A DNA stretch of 64,000 nt. It comes from Curtobacterium sp. MCSS17_007. GTDB lineage: Bacteria > Actinomycetota > Actinomycetes > Actinomycetales > Microbacteriaceae. Under the pieces are notes generated by a model. That model saw only the letters and a program-made list of their open reading frames with translations. It was not told the DNA's origin and searched no databases. Shown piece after piece: positions 8,821-17,911 of this stretch. The translations under genes and the position numbers were made by a program. The stretch spans positions 682,001 through 746,000 of the forward strand of contig NZ_CP126257.1 of the NCBI RefSeq assembly GCF_003234175.2, read 5' to 3'. Position 1 is the first letter of the stretch, and each line of letters opens with the position of its first letter.

Positions 8821-9393
8821 ATGCCCCGCTTCACGCCCCCTGCTGCCGACGCGATGCGCGCGACCCTGCTCGCTGCGGCGCGTGACGAGTTCGTCGCCAA
8901 CGGCCTGGCCGGTGCCCGCGTCGAGCGCCTGGCCGCGGCCGCCGGCAGCAACAAGGCCCAGGTCTTCCACTACTTCGGCGGCAAGGACGGGCTCTTCGAC
9001 GCCCTCCTCGTCCACGAGCTCACGTCGGCGCTCGACGCCGCGCCGCTCGACACCGCGGACCTGGCGGGGTGGGCCGGTCGGCTGCACGACGTCGCGGTCG
9101 AACGGCCGTGGGTGCAGCGGCTCGCGGCGTGGCACCGGCTCGAGCGGCCCGACGTCGCGCTCGGAGCGCTGGTCGAGCGGCACGTCGACGCTGTCGCCGA
9201 GGTCGAGCGTGCCCAGCGCGCGGGGGTCCTGCCCCGACGCTTCCGACCGGCGGTGCTCCTCGGGCTCGTGGTGCACCTGGCCGGCTTCTGGACGGCGTTG
9301 CCCGCCGAGGCCGCCGGCCCCGTTGCCGCGGTGACCGCCCCGCGTCGGCGTCAGGTCGTCGTCGACGCGGTGGGTGCGCTGCTCGGCGACTGA
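8821..9393 (+). CDS. TetR-family transcriptional regulator
   Basis: This is a one-component repressor of 190 residues. The N-terminal helix-turn-helix spans about residues 10-52 with the family phrase ARVERLAAAAGSNKAQVFHYFGGKDGLFDALL; the helical C-terminal half should bind an unknown ligand and dimerise. The ATG start lies 7 nt after a TACGGT box (8808-8813), so it is probably leaderless. Its 3' end overlaps the end of the convergent AraC-type gene by 43 bp. No obvious efflux or enzyme target is adjacent, so the regulated gene may be distant or itself. Confidence 0.85.
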   Translation: MPRFTPPAADAMRATLLAAARDEFVANGLAGARVERLAAAAGSNKAQVFHYFGGKDGLFDALLVHELTSALDAAPLDTADLAGWAGRLHDVAVERPWVQRLAAWHRLERPDVALGALVERHVDAVAEVERAQRAGVLPRRFRPAVLLGLVVHLAGFWTALPAEAAGPVAAVTAPRRRQVVVDAVGALLGD

Positions 9394-10349
9394 ACGGTCC
9401 GCCGACGCTGCAGCGTGACCGATGGCCGCTCGCCGAAGGCCGATGCGTAGGTGCCGGCGAACCGTCCGAGGTGCGCGAAGCCCCAGGAACGGGCGACCTC
9501 GGCGACCGTCGTCGACCTCGGGTCCCCGGTCTCGAGTGCCGACCGGACCCGGTGCAGCCGCACGTCACGGAGGAACTGCATCGGGCTCGTCGCACCCGCC
9601 CGGTGGAACGCCGCCTGCAGTCCCCGCGCGCTGAGCCCGGTGGCACGGCAGACGTCCGCGGTGGTCAGCGGACGGTGGGCGTTCGCTGCGATCCACTCCT
9701 GGGCCACGCGGACCGACCCCCGTCCGGCGGCGGTGATGCCCGAGTGCGGTGTCGCGTCGAACGCCTCGAGCACGGCCTCGGCGACCCGCCGGCCCTGCAG
9801 CGAGCGCGTGCCGGCAGGTGCGGACGGGTCCCACAGGGTCGTCGCAGCGCTCGCGATCGTGCGCCGGAGTGTCGCGAGGGCGGCGGGGTCCGCGGTGGTC
9901 CGCAGGTCGAGCGGACCGGGCAGGTCCCCGCGCACGGCCGCACTGAGGGACTCGAGGTACGTCCCGTCGAAGCGGACGAAGTGCTGCACGGCCGGGGCGG
10001 CGTCGAACGCGAACGTCCTGCCGGACGGGTACATGACGGGCACGTTCGGCTGCATGACGACGGGATCCGCGCGGTCCGTGTCGAGGACGACACCGGGCCC
10101 GGTCGCCCACGCGAGCATGTACTGCCGCTCGGGGTCGATGTGGCCCCACCGCCGTGCGGCGACCGCCGACGTCGCGGTGGTGACCTGCCCGTCGCCGACC
10201 GCGCGGTACCGGTAGGAGAACCCCTCGGTCGCGGCCTCGCCGATGTTGATGTCCTGGCTGCTGTAGATGCCCTCGAAGACCTCGACGGCGTCGTCGACCA
10301 CGGTGCCGTGGTGGTCGACGGCGGTCGGGGGACGGGGTTCGCTGCGCAT
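9351..10349 (-). CDS. AraC-family transcriptional regulator
   Basis: This 332-residue DNA-binding regulator has two AraC-type helix-turn-helices in its last ~100 residues (TTADVCRATGLSARGLQAAF and VAEVARSWGFAHLGRFAGTY) and a long N-terminal ligand or dimerisation domain of the kind seen in AraC-binding-like proteins. The ATG at 10349 was preferred over an in-frame ATG 27 codons upstream, because the upstream extension abuts the preceding gene and is Arg/Ala-rich without family resemblance. It converges on and overlaps the TetR gene by 43 bp. Its regulon is not evident; it may be transcribed together with the truncated ATPase gene upstream (82-nt gap). Confidence 0.83.
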   Translation of the reverse strand: MRSEPRPPTAVDHHGTVVDDAVEVFEGIYSSQDINIGEAATEGFSYRYRAVGDGQVTTATSAVAARRWGHIDPERQYMLAWATGPGVVLDTDRADPVVMQPNVPVMYPSGRTFAFDAAPAVQHFVRFDGTYLESLSAAVRGDLPGPLDLRTTADPAALATLRRTIASAATTLWDPSAPAGTRSLQGRRVAEAVLEAFDATPHSGITAAGRGSVRVAQEWIAANAHRPLTTADVCRATGLSARGLQAAFHRAGATSPMQFLRDVRLHRVRSALETGDPRSTTVAEVARSWGFAHLGRFAGTYASAFGERPSVTLQRRRTVQSPSSAPTASTTT

Positions 10350-10430
10350 GCGGGAGCCAGTCTGCGCCCTCCGCCGGAGAACCAGCGGTGCAGTGCGCGT
10401 CGCGGCCTCGAGCACCGCCTCCGGGGTCAC

Positions 10431-10928
10431 TCAGCGCACGTGCGGCCAGTCCGTGGACAGGTACGCCTCGACGGCACGGTTGCGGAACGAGTAGGGCTTG
10501 CCGCGGACGATGATGCCCCGCACGGTGTCCAGCCGCTGGGAGAACGGCCCCACGTTGGCGGCCGAGGGCAGGCCCATCCGGTCGGCGATGGTGGTCAGCG
10601 TCCGCTCGGAGGGAGTGAGTGCCGCCATCGCCTCCACGAACTCACGTTCGCGCGACGGCAGTCGGTTGAGGATGCGCTCGACGTGCGCCGAGGCCTCGCT
10701 CTCCGCCCCCTGCCAACCCCTGCGGACGTCGTCGTCCGTGATCACCAGCGAGGTGCCCGCGTTCCAGGCTCGTTGGCCGGCGAGCTGGAAGAGGAACGGG
10801 CGACCGGTCTCGTAGAGTCCGGCGTGCCGACGCGGGCGAACGACGTCCCGCCAGTCGGAGAGCTGCTCGACCCGTCCCGCCCAGACGTCCGGGACGACGT
10901 CGGAGCCGGGCTGGAACGGGTTCGTCAC
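10431..10928 (-). CDS. Internally deleted AAA-type ATP-binding protein (core missing)
   Basis: The 165-residue product combines the first ~43 residues typical of a family of actinobacterial ATP-binding proteins (NPFQPGSDVVPDVWAGRVEQ, then DWRDVVRPRRHAGLYETGR) with their C-terminal winged-helix region (PFLFQLAGQRAWNAG, SREREFVEAMAALTPSE, LDTVRGIIVRGKPYSF). From memory, full members are near 380-400 residues and carry a P-loop and Walker B between these parts; neither motif is present here. The joint lies around 10797-10805. The frame is intact, so the deletion is in frame and the product may still be made as a DNA- or protein-binding remnant. The start is GTG 10928; an A/T-rich operator-like region lies just upstream. 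Family assignment is from recall. Confidence 0.62.
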   Translation of the reverse strand: MTNPFQPGSDVVPDVWAGRVEQLSDWRDVVRPRRHAGLYETGRPFLFQLAGQRAWNAGTSLVITDDDVRRGWQGAESEASAHVERILNRLPSREREFVEAMAALTPSERTLTTIADRMGLPSAANVGPFSQRLDTVRGIIVRGKPYSFRNRAVEAYLSTDWPHVR

Positions 10929-10942
10929 CGGGGAGCGCGTGC

Positions 10943-10983
10943 GTTAACTTTATCAACGGCACCCGCGCGCTGATAACTTCAAC
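10943..10983 (-). promoter_or_regulatory. Paired operator-like inverted repeats before the truncated ATPase gene
   Basis: GTTAACTTTATCAAC (10943-10957) and GCTGATAACTTCAAC (10969-10983) are inverted copies of the same 15-mer (11 of 15 positions), spaced 26 bp centre to centre, in an A/T-rich island inside a very GC-rich window. A possible minus-strand -10 TAAAGT overlaps the first copy. The regulator is unknown. Confidence 0.45.
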
Positions 10984-10994
10984 GAGTCACGCAC

Positions 10995-11984
10995 TCAACG
11001 CAGCCGCTGGGTGAGGAAGACCGCCTGTCGTTCCCAGTGCCGGTACCCGCCGCCCTCGTGGCCGTTGTACGGGTAGACCTCGATGTGCTTGTCCGCCGAC
11101 GCGAGCGCGTTGTACGCCGCGAAGGTCGTGCGCGGGGGCACCACGTCGTCCATCAGCGCGACCGAGAACAGCGCCGGGGCCGTGATCCGAGCAGCGAGGT
11201 TCACGCCGTCGAAGTAGGCCGCGGTGTCCCACACGGTCTCGACCGCGTCCCGGTGCACGGCGAGGTACTGGGCGAGTTCCCGGTACGGGCCGCCGACCGC
11301 GACGTCGGTGCCGTGCTCCCAGTCGGACAGGAAGGCGACGTCGGGCAGCACGGCGACGAGCGGTGCGGTGTGCGCCTCGACCAGGGCGGCCGCGGCGATC
11401 GCGATGCCCCCGCCCTGGCTGCCGCCGGTCAGCGCGATGCGGTCCCGGTCGACACCGGGCAACGTGCGGACCGCGTCGACGAGTCGGACGGCATCCGTGT
11501 AGACGCGTCGGTAGTAGTGCTCGGCGGGCGAGCTGATGCCGCTCGCCATCCAGCCGCCGCCGTTCGGGCCGGAGCCGTGCGGGTCCGGGGTGTCGCCACC
11601 GGTGCCCCAGCCGCTGCCCTGCCCGCGGGTGTCCATCACGACGTGCACGTACCCGGCGAGGGCCCACGAGACCCGCTCGCCGGGCAGGCCCCGACCGCCG
11701 CCGTACCCGATGAACTCGACCACGACGGGCAGGTCGCCCGTCGACCCGGCCGGGCGCGAGACCCAGGCGCGGACGGGGTCGCCGCCGAAGCCCGGGAACG
11801 TCAGGTCCTGCACGTCGAGTGCGCTGACCGGGGTCGTGGCGGCGACGAGCACGGGCTCCGTCCCGGCGCCGGCCGCCCGTGCCTCGGCGATCGTGTCCGC
11901 CCAGAAGGCGTCGATGTCGTCGGGCTGCCGCACGGACGGGCGGTACGCGCGGAGCTGGTCCAGGGGCAGGTCGGTGAGCGGCAT
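10995..11984 (-). CDS. Acetyl-xylan esterase / cephalosporin-C deacetylase family (CE7)
   Basis: This alpha/beta-hydrolase removes acetyl groups from xylo-oligosaccharides or similar small esters. The 329-residue length is typical for the AXE1/CE7 family. The nucleophile elbow GGSQGG places Ser189; Asp279 (ALMDDVVPP) and His309 (YNGHEGGG) complete the triad, and the family RGQG motif is at 120-123 (DTRGQGSG). No signal peptide is present, so it works in the cytoplasm on imported sugars. The ATG has GAGGAC 5 nt upstream. It follows xylB and xylA on the same strand, 125 bp downstream, separated by a strong palindrome, which may reduce read-through. Confidence 0.88.
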   Translation of the reverse strand: MPLTDLPLDQLRAYRPSVRQPDDIDAFWADTIAEARAAGAGTEPVLVAATTPVSALDVQDLTFPGFGGDPVRAWVSRPAGSTGDLPVVVEFIGYGGGRGLPGERVSWALAGYVHVVMDTRGQGSGWGTGGDTPDPHGSGPNGGGWMASGISSPAEHYYRRVYTDAVRLVDAVRTLPGVDRDRIALTGGSQGGGIAIAAAALVEAHTAPLVAVLPDVAFLSDWEHGTDVAVGGPYRELAQYLAVHRDAVETVWDTAAYFDGVNLAARITAPALFSVALMDDVVPPRTTFAAYNALASADKHIEVYPYNGHEGGGYRHWERQAVFLTQRLR

Positions 11985-12030
11985 CGGGAGTCCTCAGTGG
12001 TGGTGGGTTGTTCCGGGCGTACCGAGACGG

Positions 12031-12073
12031 ATCGGGCGTACCTGGTCCGATGTTCCGACCAGGTACGCCCGAT
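12031..12073. repeat. Perfect 17-bp palindrome, repeat family B
   Basis: ATCGGGCGTACCTGGTC (12031-12047) pairs perfectly with 12057-12073 around a 9-nt loop. The GGGCGTACCTGG core recurs at 19055-19097 in the same kind of position. It sits between xylB and the esterase gene and may act as a terminator or attenuator. Confidence 0.7.
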
Positions 12074-12109
12074 TCCATCAGGTCCGCGGGTGTGGCGGTG
12101 CTCCGCGCG

Positions 12110-13579
12110 TCAGCGTGCGGCGGCGCGGTACTGCTCGAGCACCTGGGGGTGCGGGTCCGCGGGCACGACCGTCGCGGAGACCTCCCACGACGGCAGGCTC
12201 CCGGTCAGCACCCACGCGGCTTGCCGAGCGGCGCCCGACGCGACGTACTCGCCGGGCTCCGGGATCGACACGTCGCGGCCGAACACCTGCGCGGCGACGG
12301 CCCGGACGGCCTCGTTCCGCGCGGCGCCGCCGATGAGCAGCAGTCGCGACACGTGCACGCCGGTGTCCTCGACCGCGGCGAGCCCGTCGGCCAGGGCGCA
12401 CAGCATGCCCTCGACGGCGGCGCGGGCGAGGTGAGCCCGGTCCGTCGTCGCGGGGGTCATGCCCACGAGCGACGCGGTCGCGTCCGGCCGGTTCGGGGTC
12501 CGCTCACCGACGAAGTACGGCACGAGCACGAGCCCGTCCGCTCCCGCCGGTGCCTGCAGTGCGAGCGTGCCGAGCTCGTCGTGGTCGACGGCGAGGAGTC
12601 CGCCGATCACCTCGAGCACGCGGGCCGCGTTGAGCGTCGTCACGATCGGGAGGCGCGACCCGGTCCCGTCGGCGAAGCCCGCCACGGTCCCGCTCGGGTC
12701 CGTCACCTCAGTGTCGGTGACCCCGAAGACCGTCCCGCTCGTGCCGAGGGACACCGCGACGTCGCCCGGGCCGAGCCCGAGGCCGAGCGCAGCGCCGGCG
12801 TTGTCGCCGAGGCCCGCGCCGACGACGAGTCCGGCACGGGCGACCGCGCCGCCCGGCAGGTCGACGTCAACGTCGAGCGTGCCCATCGCCTCGTCGGGAG
12901 CCACGACCCGCGGGACGACGACCGCGTCGTCGTCCCCGGTCTGAGCGGGACGCATCGGCTTCCCGAGCGCCTGCTCGAACAGCTCCGCGTCGTACTCCCG
13001 GCGCACCGGGTCCCAGTAGCCGGTGCCGCTGGCGTCCGAGCCGTCGGTCGCCAGGGCGTCGAGGTCGGGGCCGAGCGGACTCTCGTCGGCCGGGCCGTAC
13101 CCGCGCAACCGCCACGACAGCCAGTCGTGGGGGAGCGCGACGGCGGCGACGCGCGCCGCGTTCTCGGGCTCGGCGTCGCGCAGCCACCGCAGCTTGGTGC
13201 CGGTGAACGATGCCACCGGGACCAGTCCCGTGCGGGCGACCCACGCCTCCCGGCCGAGCTCCTCGACCATCTGCGCGGCCGCGTCGGCGCTGCGGACGTC
13301 GTTCCAGAGGAGCGCGTCGCGGACCACGCGACCGTCGGCGTCGAGCGCGACCATGCCGTGCTGCTGCCCGGCGATCGCGACGGCGGCGACGTCGTCGAAC
13401 CCGCCGGCGTCCGCGATCGCGGAGCCGAGCGCGTCCCACCAGTGGCGGGGGTCGACGGACGTGCCGTCCGGGTGGGACGCGCGCCCCTCCCGGACGACCG
13501 CACCGGTGCCTGCGTCACGGATGGTGACCTTGCAGGACTGGGTCGAGGAGTCGACCCCGGCGACGAGCTGCTGGCTCAA
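12110..13579 (-). CDS. xylB: Xylulokinase
   Basis: This FGGY-family kinase phosphorylates D-xylulose to xylulose 5-phosphate with ATP, feeding the pentose phosphate pathway. The 489-residue protein begins with the ATPase phosphate-1 motif ([13 protein letters not shown]), has the catalytic region [26 protein letters not shown] in its middle (read in parts) and ends with the FGGY-type adenosine segment [14 protein letters not shown]. Length is normal. Its ATG overlaps the xylA stop by four bases, so the two are translationally coupled in the order xylA-xylB. Regulation is probably by the ROK protein through the operator upstream of xylA. Confidence 0.93.
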   Translation of the reverse strand: MSQQLVAGVDSSTQSCKVTIRDAGTGAVVREGRASHPDGTSVDPRHWWDALGSAIADAGGFDDVAAVAIAGQQHGMVALDADGRVVRDALLWNDVRSADAAAQMVEELGREAWVARTGLVPVASFTGTKLRWLRDAEPENAARVAAVALPHDWLSWRLRGYGPADESPLGPDLDALATDGSDASGTGYWDPVRREYDAELFEQALGKPMRPAQTGDDDAVVVPRVVAPDEAMGTLDVDVDLPGGAVARAGLVVGAGLGDNAGAALGLGLGPGDVAVSLGTSGTVFGVTDTEVTDPSGTVAGFADGTGSRLPIVTTLNAARVLEVIGGLLAVDHDELGTLALQAPAGADGLVLVPYFVGERTPNRPDATASLVGMTPATTDRAHLARAAVEGMLCALADGLAAVEDTGVHVSRLLLIGGAARNEAVRAVAAQVFGRDVSIPEPGEYVASGAARQAAWVLTGSLPSWEVSATVVPADPHPQVLEQYRAAAR

Positions 13580-14766
13580 CGAGCGCCCATGAGGTGCTCG
13601 ATCGCGAGCTGCTGCAGGCGCACGAAGCCGAAGCCCTTGCCGCCGAAGTACGCGTCGGCGTCGAAGTCCTCGTACGCCGAGCGGTCGGCGAGGAAGTCGT
13701 CGTACGACTCACCGCTGTTCAGCGTCGGGGTGCTCAGCTCGTCGACCTTCGCGGCGGACAGGGCCTCCTGCACCTCGGGGTCGGCGCGGAACGCCTGCGC
13801 GCGCTCCTTGAGGAGCAGGTACATGCGCATGTTCGCCTTCGCCGAGTCCCAGACGCCCGTGATGTCCTCGGTGCGGCTCGGCTTGTAGTCGAAGTGACGG
13901 GGGCCGTCGTACGCCGGGCCACCCTGCGGGGCACCGTGCTCGAGCAGGTCGACGAGCGAGAACGCGTTCTGCAGGTCGCCGTGACCGAAGACGAGGTCCT
14001 GGTCGTACTTGATGCCGCGCTGCCCGTTGAGGTCGATGTGGAAGAGCTTGCCCTGGTAGAGCGCCTGGGCGATGCCGGCCGTGAAGTTCAGGCCCGCCAT
14101 CTGCTCGTGGCCGACCTCGGGGTTGATGCCGAACAGCTCCGGGCGCTCGAGCGTCTCGGTGAAGGCGATCGCGTGGCCGAGGGTCGGCAGGAGGATGTCG
14201 CCGCGGGGCTCGTTCGGCTTCGGCTCGATGGCGAAGCGGATGTCGTAGCCCTTGTCGGTGACGTACTGGGCGAGCAGGTTGACGGCCTCGCGGTAGCGCT
14301 CGAGCGCTGCCTGCACGTCCTTGGCGGAGTCGTACTCGGAGCCCTCGCGGCCACCCCACATGACGAACGTCTTCGCGCCGAGCTCGGCCGCGAGGTCGAG
14401 GTTGCGGAGGACCTTGCGGAGCGCGAAGCGACGGACGTTCCGGTCGTTCGAGGTGAAGCCGCCGTCCTTGAAGACCGGCGCCGAGAACAGGTTCGTCGTG
14501 ACCATCGGCACGATGATGCCGGTGGAGTCGAGCGCACCCTTGAGGCGGTCGATCTGCGCCTGGCGCTCGGCGTCGGTCGAGCCGAAGGCGAACAGGTCGT
14601 CGTCGTGGAAGGTCAGGCCGTAGGCGCCGAGCTCGTCGAGCTTCTCGACCGCCTCGACCACGTCCAGCGCGGGACGGGTCGGGCCGCCGAACGGGTCGGA
14701 GCCGTTGTAGCCGATGGTCCAGAGACCGAAGGAGAACTTGTCGTCGCGGGTGGGCGTCGTTGCCAT
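13576..14766 (-). CDS. xylA: Xylose isomerase
   Basis: This enzyme converts D-xylose to D-xylulose in the cytoplasm using two divalent metals. The 396-residue sequence is of the short actinobacterial (class I) type. All key residues are at the positions known for Streptomyces enzymes: His54 and Asp57, Trp137, Glu181 and Lys183, Glu217, His220, Asp245, Asp255 and Asp257. The ATG at 14766 has GGTGATCC just upstream as ribosome-binding site. It heads the xylA-xylB unit and is divergent from a Gfo/Idh gene; the shared 97-bp region holds an ATGTTG/CAACAT inverted repeat that is likely the xylose operator. Confidence 0.96.
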   Translation of the reverse strand: MATTPTRDDKFSFGLWTIGYNGSDPFGGPTRPALDVVEAVEKLDELGAYGLTFHDDDLFAFGSTDAERQAQIDRLKGALDSTGIIVPMVTTNLFSAPVFKDGGFTSNDRNVRRFALRKVLRNLDLAAELGAKTFVMWGGREGSEYDSAKDVQAALERYREAVNLLAQYVTDKGYDIRFAIEPKPNEPRGDILLPTLGHAIAFTETLERPELFGINPEVGHEQMAGLNFTAGIAQALYQGKLFHIDLNGQRGIKYDQDLVFGHGDLQNAFSLVDLLEHGAPQGGPAYDGPRHFDYKPSRTEDITGVWDSAKANMRMYLLLKERAQAFRADPEVQEALSAAKVDELSTPTLNSGESYDDFLADRSAYEDFDADAYFGGKGFGFVRLQQLAIEHLMGAR

Positions 14767-14795
14767 GGTGGATCACCGTTCGTCGTCGAAACAAA

Positions 14796-14826
14796 ATGTT
14801 GCCGCGCCCAACATAAGCGGTAGGGT
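14796..14826. promoter_or_regulatory. Putative XylR/ROK operator and divergent promoter
   Basis: ATGTTG (14796-14801) and CAACAT (14809-14814) form an inverted repeat with a 7-bp spacer between the divergent xylA and Gfo/Idh genes. The pattern resembles known ROK XylR operators (TTGTT...AACAA type). On the plus strand a -35 TTGCCG (14799-14804) inside the repeat and a -10 TAGGGT (14821-14826) have a 16-bp spacer, so bound repressor would block this promoter. The ROK gene at 19170 is the natural candidate; this is inference. Confidence 0.65.
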
Positions 14827-14863
14827 GGATCCTGGCAACACCGGATCGCAAAGGAGCGAGTGG

Positions 14864-16060
14864 ATGGCACAGGACGGACACGGACCGGGACGACTGCGCG
14901 TCGCCATGGTCGGGCACGGCTTCATGGGAGCGGCGCACTCCCAGGCGTGGCGGACCGCCCCGCGGTTCTTCGACCTCGGCGTCGAACCCGAGATGGCCGT
15001 GGTCGTCGGCCGCGACGCCGAGCGCACCGAGGCCGCGCGTGCGAAGTACGGCTGGCAGGCCGCATCGACCGACTGGCGGCAGGTCGTGGCCGACCCCGAC
15101 ATCGACGTCGTCGACGTGGTGTCGCCCGGGTCCTCGCACGTCGAGGTCGCGATCGCCGCACTCGAGGCCGGCAAGCACGTCCTCTGCGAGAAGCCCCTCG
15201 CCAACACCGTGGACGAGGCCGAGGCGATGACCGCCGCCGCCGAGGCCGCCGCCGCTCGCGGCGTCCGCGCGATGGTCGGCTTCAGCTACCGCCGCGTCCC
15301 GGCGATCGCGTTCGCCCGCCAGCTGGTCGCGGACGGGAGGATCGGGACCGTCCGCCAGGTCCGCGCGCTCTACCTGCAGGACTGGTTGGCCGACGAGGAC
15401 GGCCCGATGACGTGGCGCCTGGACAAGGCGCTCGCCGGCTCCGGCTCGCTCGGTGACATCGGTGCGCACGCGATCGACCTCGTCGAGCACGTCACCGGCG
15501 CACAGCTGTCCACCGTGTCCGGCACGCTCGAGACCTTCGTGCACGAGCGCCCGCTGATGGCCGAGGGCGTCGGGCTCTCCGGCACCGCGTCGAGCGAGCG
15601 CGGGCAGGTCACCGTCGACGACGCCGCGTTCTTCCTCGGTCGGCTCACCGGTGGCGCTGCCGAGGGCGCGATCGGCTCCTTCGAGGCCACGCGCTACGCG
15701 ACCGGCCGGAAGAACGGCCTGACGCTCGAGGTCAGCGGGTCCGAGGGGGCGATCCAGTTCGACCTCGAGTCGATGAACGAGCTGCGGTTGTACGAGTCGT
15801 CCGCGCCCGCGGGGGAGCAGGGCTTCCGCCGCATCCTCGTGACCGAGCCCGAGCACCCGTGGATGGCCGCGTGGTGGCCGACCGGGCACCTCATCGGGTA
15901 CGAGCACACCTTCAGCCACCAGGTCGCCGACTTCGTGCAGGCGATCGTCGCCGGCACCGACCCGCAACCGTCGTTCGCGGCCGGCCTGCACGTGCAGCGC
16001 GTCCTCGACGCGGTCGAGCGCAGCGCCGCCGACGGCAGCGCCTGGACGGTGATCCGATGA
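14864..16060 (+). CDS. Gfo/Idh/MocA-family oxidoreductase
   Basis: This NAD(P)-dependent sugar oxidoreductase has 398 residues. The Rossmann fold starts at about residue 11 (RLRVAMVGHGFMGAAHSQAW) and the family catalytic motif CEKPLANT (Lys in EKP) is present, followed by the GSLGDIGAHAIDLVEH segment that carries the Asp/His active-site pair. The ATG at 14864 is 7 nt after AAGGAG. Its stop overlaps the start of the ThuA-like gene (ATGA). Together with ThuA and a second Gfo/Idh it resembles the ThuA/ThuB pair that forms 3-keto sugars in rhizobia; the actual substrate is not known. Confidence 0.85.
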   Translation: MAQDGHGPGRLRVAMVGHGFMGAAHSQAWRTAPRFFDLGVEPEMAVVVGRDAERTEAARAKYGWQAASTDWRQVVADPDIDVVDVVSPGSSHVEVAIAALEAGKHVLCEKPLANTVDEAEAMTAAAEAAAARGVRAMVGFSYRRVPAIAFARQLVADGRIGTVRQVRALYLQDWLADEDGPMTWRLDKALAGSGSLGDIGAHAIDLVEHVTGAQLSTVSGTLETFVHERPLMAEGVGLSGTASSERGQVTVDDAAFFLGRLTGGAAEGAIGSFEATRYATGRKNGLTLEVSGSEGAIQFDLESMNELRLYESSAPAGEQGFRRILVTEPEHPWMAAWWPTGHLIGYEHTFSHQVADFVQAIVAGTDPQPSFAAGLHVQRVLDAVERSAADGSAWTVIR

Positions 16061-16755
16061 CCGGCGGGAAGAACGCCCTCGTCGTCCGCGGTGGCTGGGA
16101 CGGGCACATGCCCGTCGAGACCACCGACCTGTTCGTCCCGTTCCTCCGCGACAACGGCTTCGACGTCCGCGTCGAAGAAGGCACCGCCGTGTACGCCGAC
16201 GAGTCGGCCATGGCCGACGTCGACCTCATCGTCCAGGTCGTGACGATGTCGACCATCGCGGACGACGAGTTCGCCGGGCTGCAGAAGGCGGTGCTCGGCG
16301 GCGCCGGCCTGGCCGGCTGGCACGGCGGGATCGCGGACGCGTTCCGGAACACCGCCGACTACCTGCACATGATCGGCGGGCAGTTCGCGCACCACGCGGG
16401 CAAGCACCCGTCGGAGCGCACCGGCGAGCAGTCCGACAACTACATCCCGTACACGGTGCACATCACCGACGCGGGGCACGAGCACCCGATCACGCAGGGC
16501 ATCGAGGACTTCGACCTCGTGACCGAGCAGTACTGGGTGCTCTCCGACGAGTACAACGACGTGCTGGCGACGACGACGCAGGAGGCCCGGGACTTCGACG
16601 CCTGGAACCGCCCGGTCACCGCGCCCGCGATCTGGACCCGGCAGTGGGGGCAGGGGCGCGTGTTCGTCTCGGCGCCCGGGCACCGGCTCGAGGTCGTCGC
16701 GTCGCAGCCGCTCCGCACGATCATCGAGAGGGGACTCCTGTGGGCAGCCCGGTGA
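16057..16755 (+). CDS. ThuA-like domain protein
   Basis: This 232-residue protein belongs to the ThuA family (class I glutamine-amidotransferase-like fold), which acts with ThuB-type Gfo/Idh enzymes in sugar catabolism. Visible landmarks are the N-terminal [17 protein letters not shown], the [12 protein letters not shown] segment, and [12 protein letters not shown]. The ATG overlaps the preceding stop, and its end overlaps the start of the next Gfo/Idh gene, so the three are one translational unit. The rhizobial ThuA works on trehalose; here the neighbouring xylose genes suggest a different or additional glycoside. The chemistry of ThuA proteins is only partly established. Confidence 0.82.
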   Translation: MTGGKNALVVRGGWDGHMPVETTDLFVPFLRDNGFDVRVEEGTAVYADESAMADVDLIVQVVTMSTIADDEFAGLQKAVLGGAGLAGWHGGIADAFRNTADYLHMIGGQFAHHAGKHPSERTGEQSDNYIPYTVHITDAGHEHPITQGIEDFDLVTEQYWVLSDEYNDVLATTTQEARDFDAWNRPVTAPAIWTRQWGQGRVFVSAPGHRLEVVASQPLRTIIERGLLWAAR

Positions 16756-17852
16756 ACGACCGACCGTTGCGGGTTGGGGTCGTCGGCGTCGGCGTCATCA
16801 GCCAGCAGTACTTCGAGCACTTCCCGGCGCTGCCCGGGCTCGAGCTCACCGCCGTCGCGGACATCGACGTCGACCGGGCGCGTGCCGTGGGCGAGACCCA
16901 GGGCGTGCGGGGGACGAGCGTCGACGAGCTCATCGCCGCGGACGACGTCGACGTCGTGCTCAACCTGACGATCCCGGCCGCGCACGCCGAGATCGCCACG
17001 CGGGCACTCGAGGCCGGCAAGCACGTGTACGGCGAGAAGCCGCTGGCGATGTCGACGGCCGAGGCGCAGCCCGTGCTCGACCTCTCCCGCCGCGCGGGCC
17101 TACGGGTCGGCAGCGCGCCGGACACCGTGCTCGGGACCGGGATCCAGACCGCCCGCCAGGCGCTCGACAGCGGTGCGATCGGCACCCCGGTCGGGGCCGC
17201 GGTGTCGTGGTCGGCACCCGGGCACGAGCTGTGGCACCCGGCGCCCGCGTTCTACTACCAGCCCGGCGGCGGCCCGCTGCTCGACATGGGGCCGTACTAC
17301 CTGACGAGCCTCGTGTCGTTCTTCGGCCCGGTCGTCCGGGTCAGCGGTGCCTCGACCCGGTCCGACCGCGAGCGGACCATCGGGACGGGGCCGGCGGCAG
17401 GCAGCCCGCTCCGGGTCGACATCGACACGCACGTCGTCGCCGTGCTCGAGCACGCGAACGGCGTCGTCTCGACGGTCACGGTGTCGTTCGAGGTCTGGGC
17501 GACCCGGGCGCCGCTGTTCGAGGTGTACGGGACCGCGGGCTCGCTCGGCGTGCCCGACCCGAACCGGTTCTCCGACACGGTCTCGATCGCCGACGCCTCG
17601 ACCCGCGAGTGGCGCGACCTGCCGACGAGCGCCGGGTACGAGGACGCCGGACGCGGCTACGGCCTCGCCGACATGGCACACGCGATCGCGACGGACCGCC
17701 CGCACCGGGCGTCGGGGGACCTCGCGTTCCACGTGCTCGAGGTGATGGAGGCCGTCTCCACCGCGGCCCGCGAGCACACGGTGGTCGAGGTCCGTTCGCG
17801 CGTCGAGCGCCCCGACACCGTGCCGGCAGGCGCCACACCCGGGTCCTGGTGA
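16740..17852 (+). CDS. Gfo/Idh/MocA-family oxidoreductase
   Basis: A second NAD(P)-dependent sugar oxidoreductase of 370 residues. The Rossmann motif is [18 protein letters not shown] and the catalytic Lys lies in [23 protein letters not shown] carries the conserved Asp. The GTG at 16740 was chosen because GAGAGGGGA ends 5 nt before it; GTG 16752, which overlaps the upstream stop as GTGA, is an alternative four codons later. It is clearly divergent from the Gfo/Idh protein three genes away, so the two probably act on different steps or substrates. It is followed after 59 nt by the TIM-barrel gene. Confidence 0.85.
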   Translation: MGSPVNDRPLRVGVVGVGVISQQYFEHFPALPGLELTAVADIDVDRARAVGETQGVRGTSVDELIAADDVDVVLNLTIPAAHAEIATRALEAGKHVYGEKPLAMSTAEAQPVLDLSRRAGLRVGSAPDTVLGTGIQTARQALDSGAIGTPVGAAVSWSAPGHELWHPAPAFYYQPGGGPLLDMGPYYLTSLVSFFGPVVRVSGASTRSDRERTIGTGPAAGSPLRVDIDTHVVAVLEHANGVVSTVTVSFEVWATRAPLFEVYGTAGSLGVPDPNRFSDTVSIADASTREWRDLPTSAGYEDAGRGYGLADMAHAIATDRPHRASGDLAFHVLEVMEAVSTAAREHTVVEVRSRVERPDTVPAGATPGSW

Positions 17853-17911
17853 GCCAGACTCGGCAGCAGCACGACCCGACACGACACGACAGGCGAGGAA
17901 GGACGACGACG

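Noticed and set aside
16740-16752. Start of the second Gfo/Idh gene at GTG 16752 (overlapping GTGA)
   Set aside because: GTG 16740 has a strong GAGAGGGGA site 5 nt upstream, so it was preferred; the alternative remains possible.
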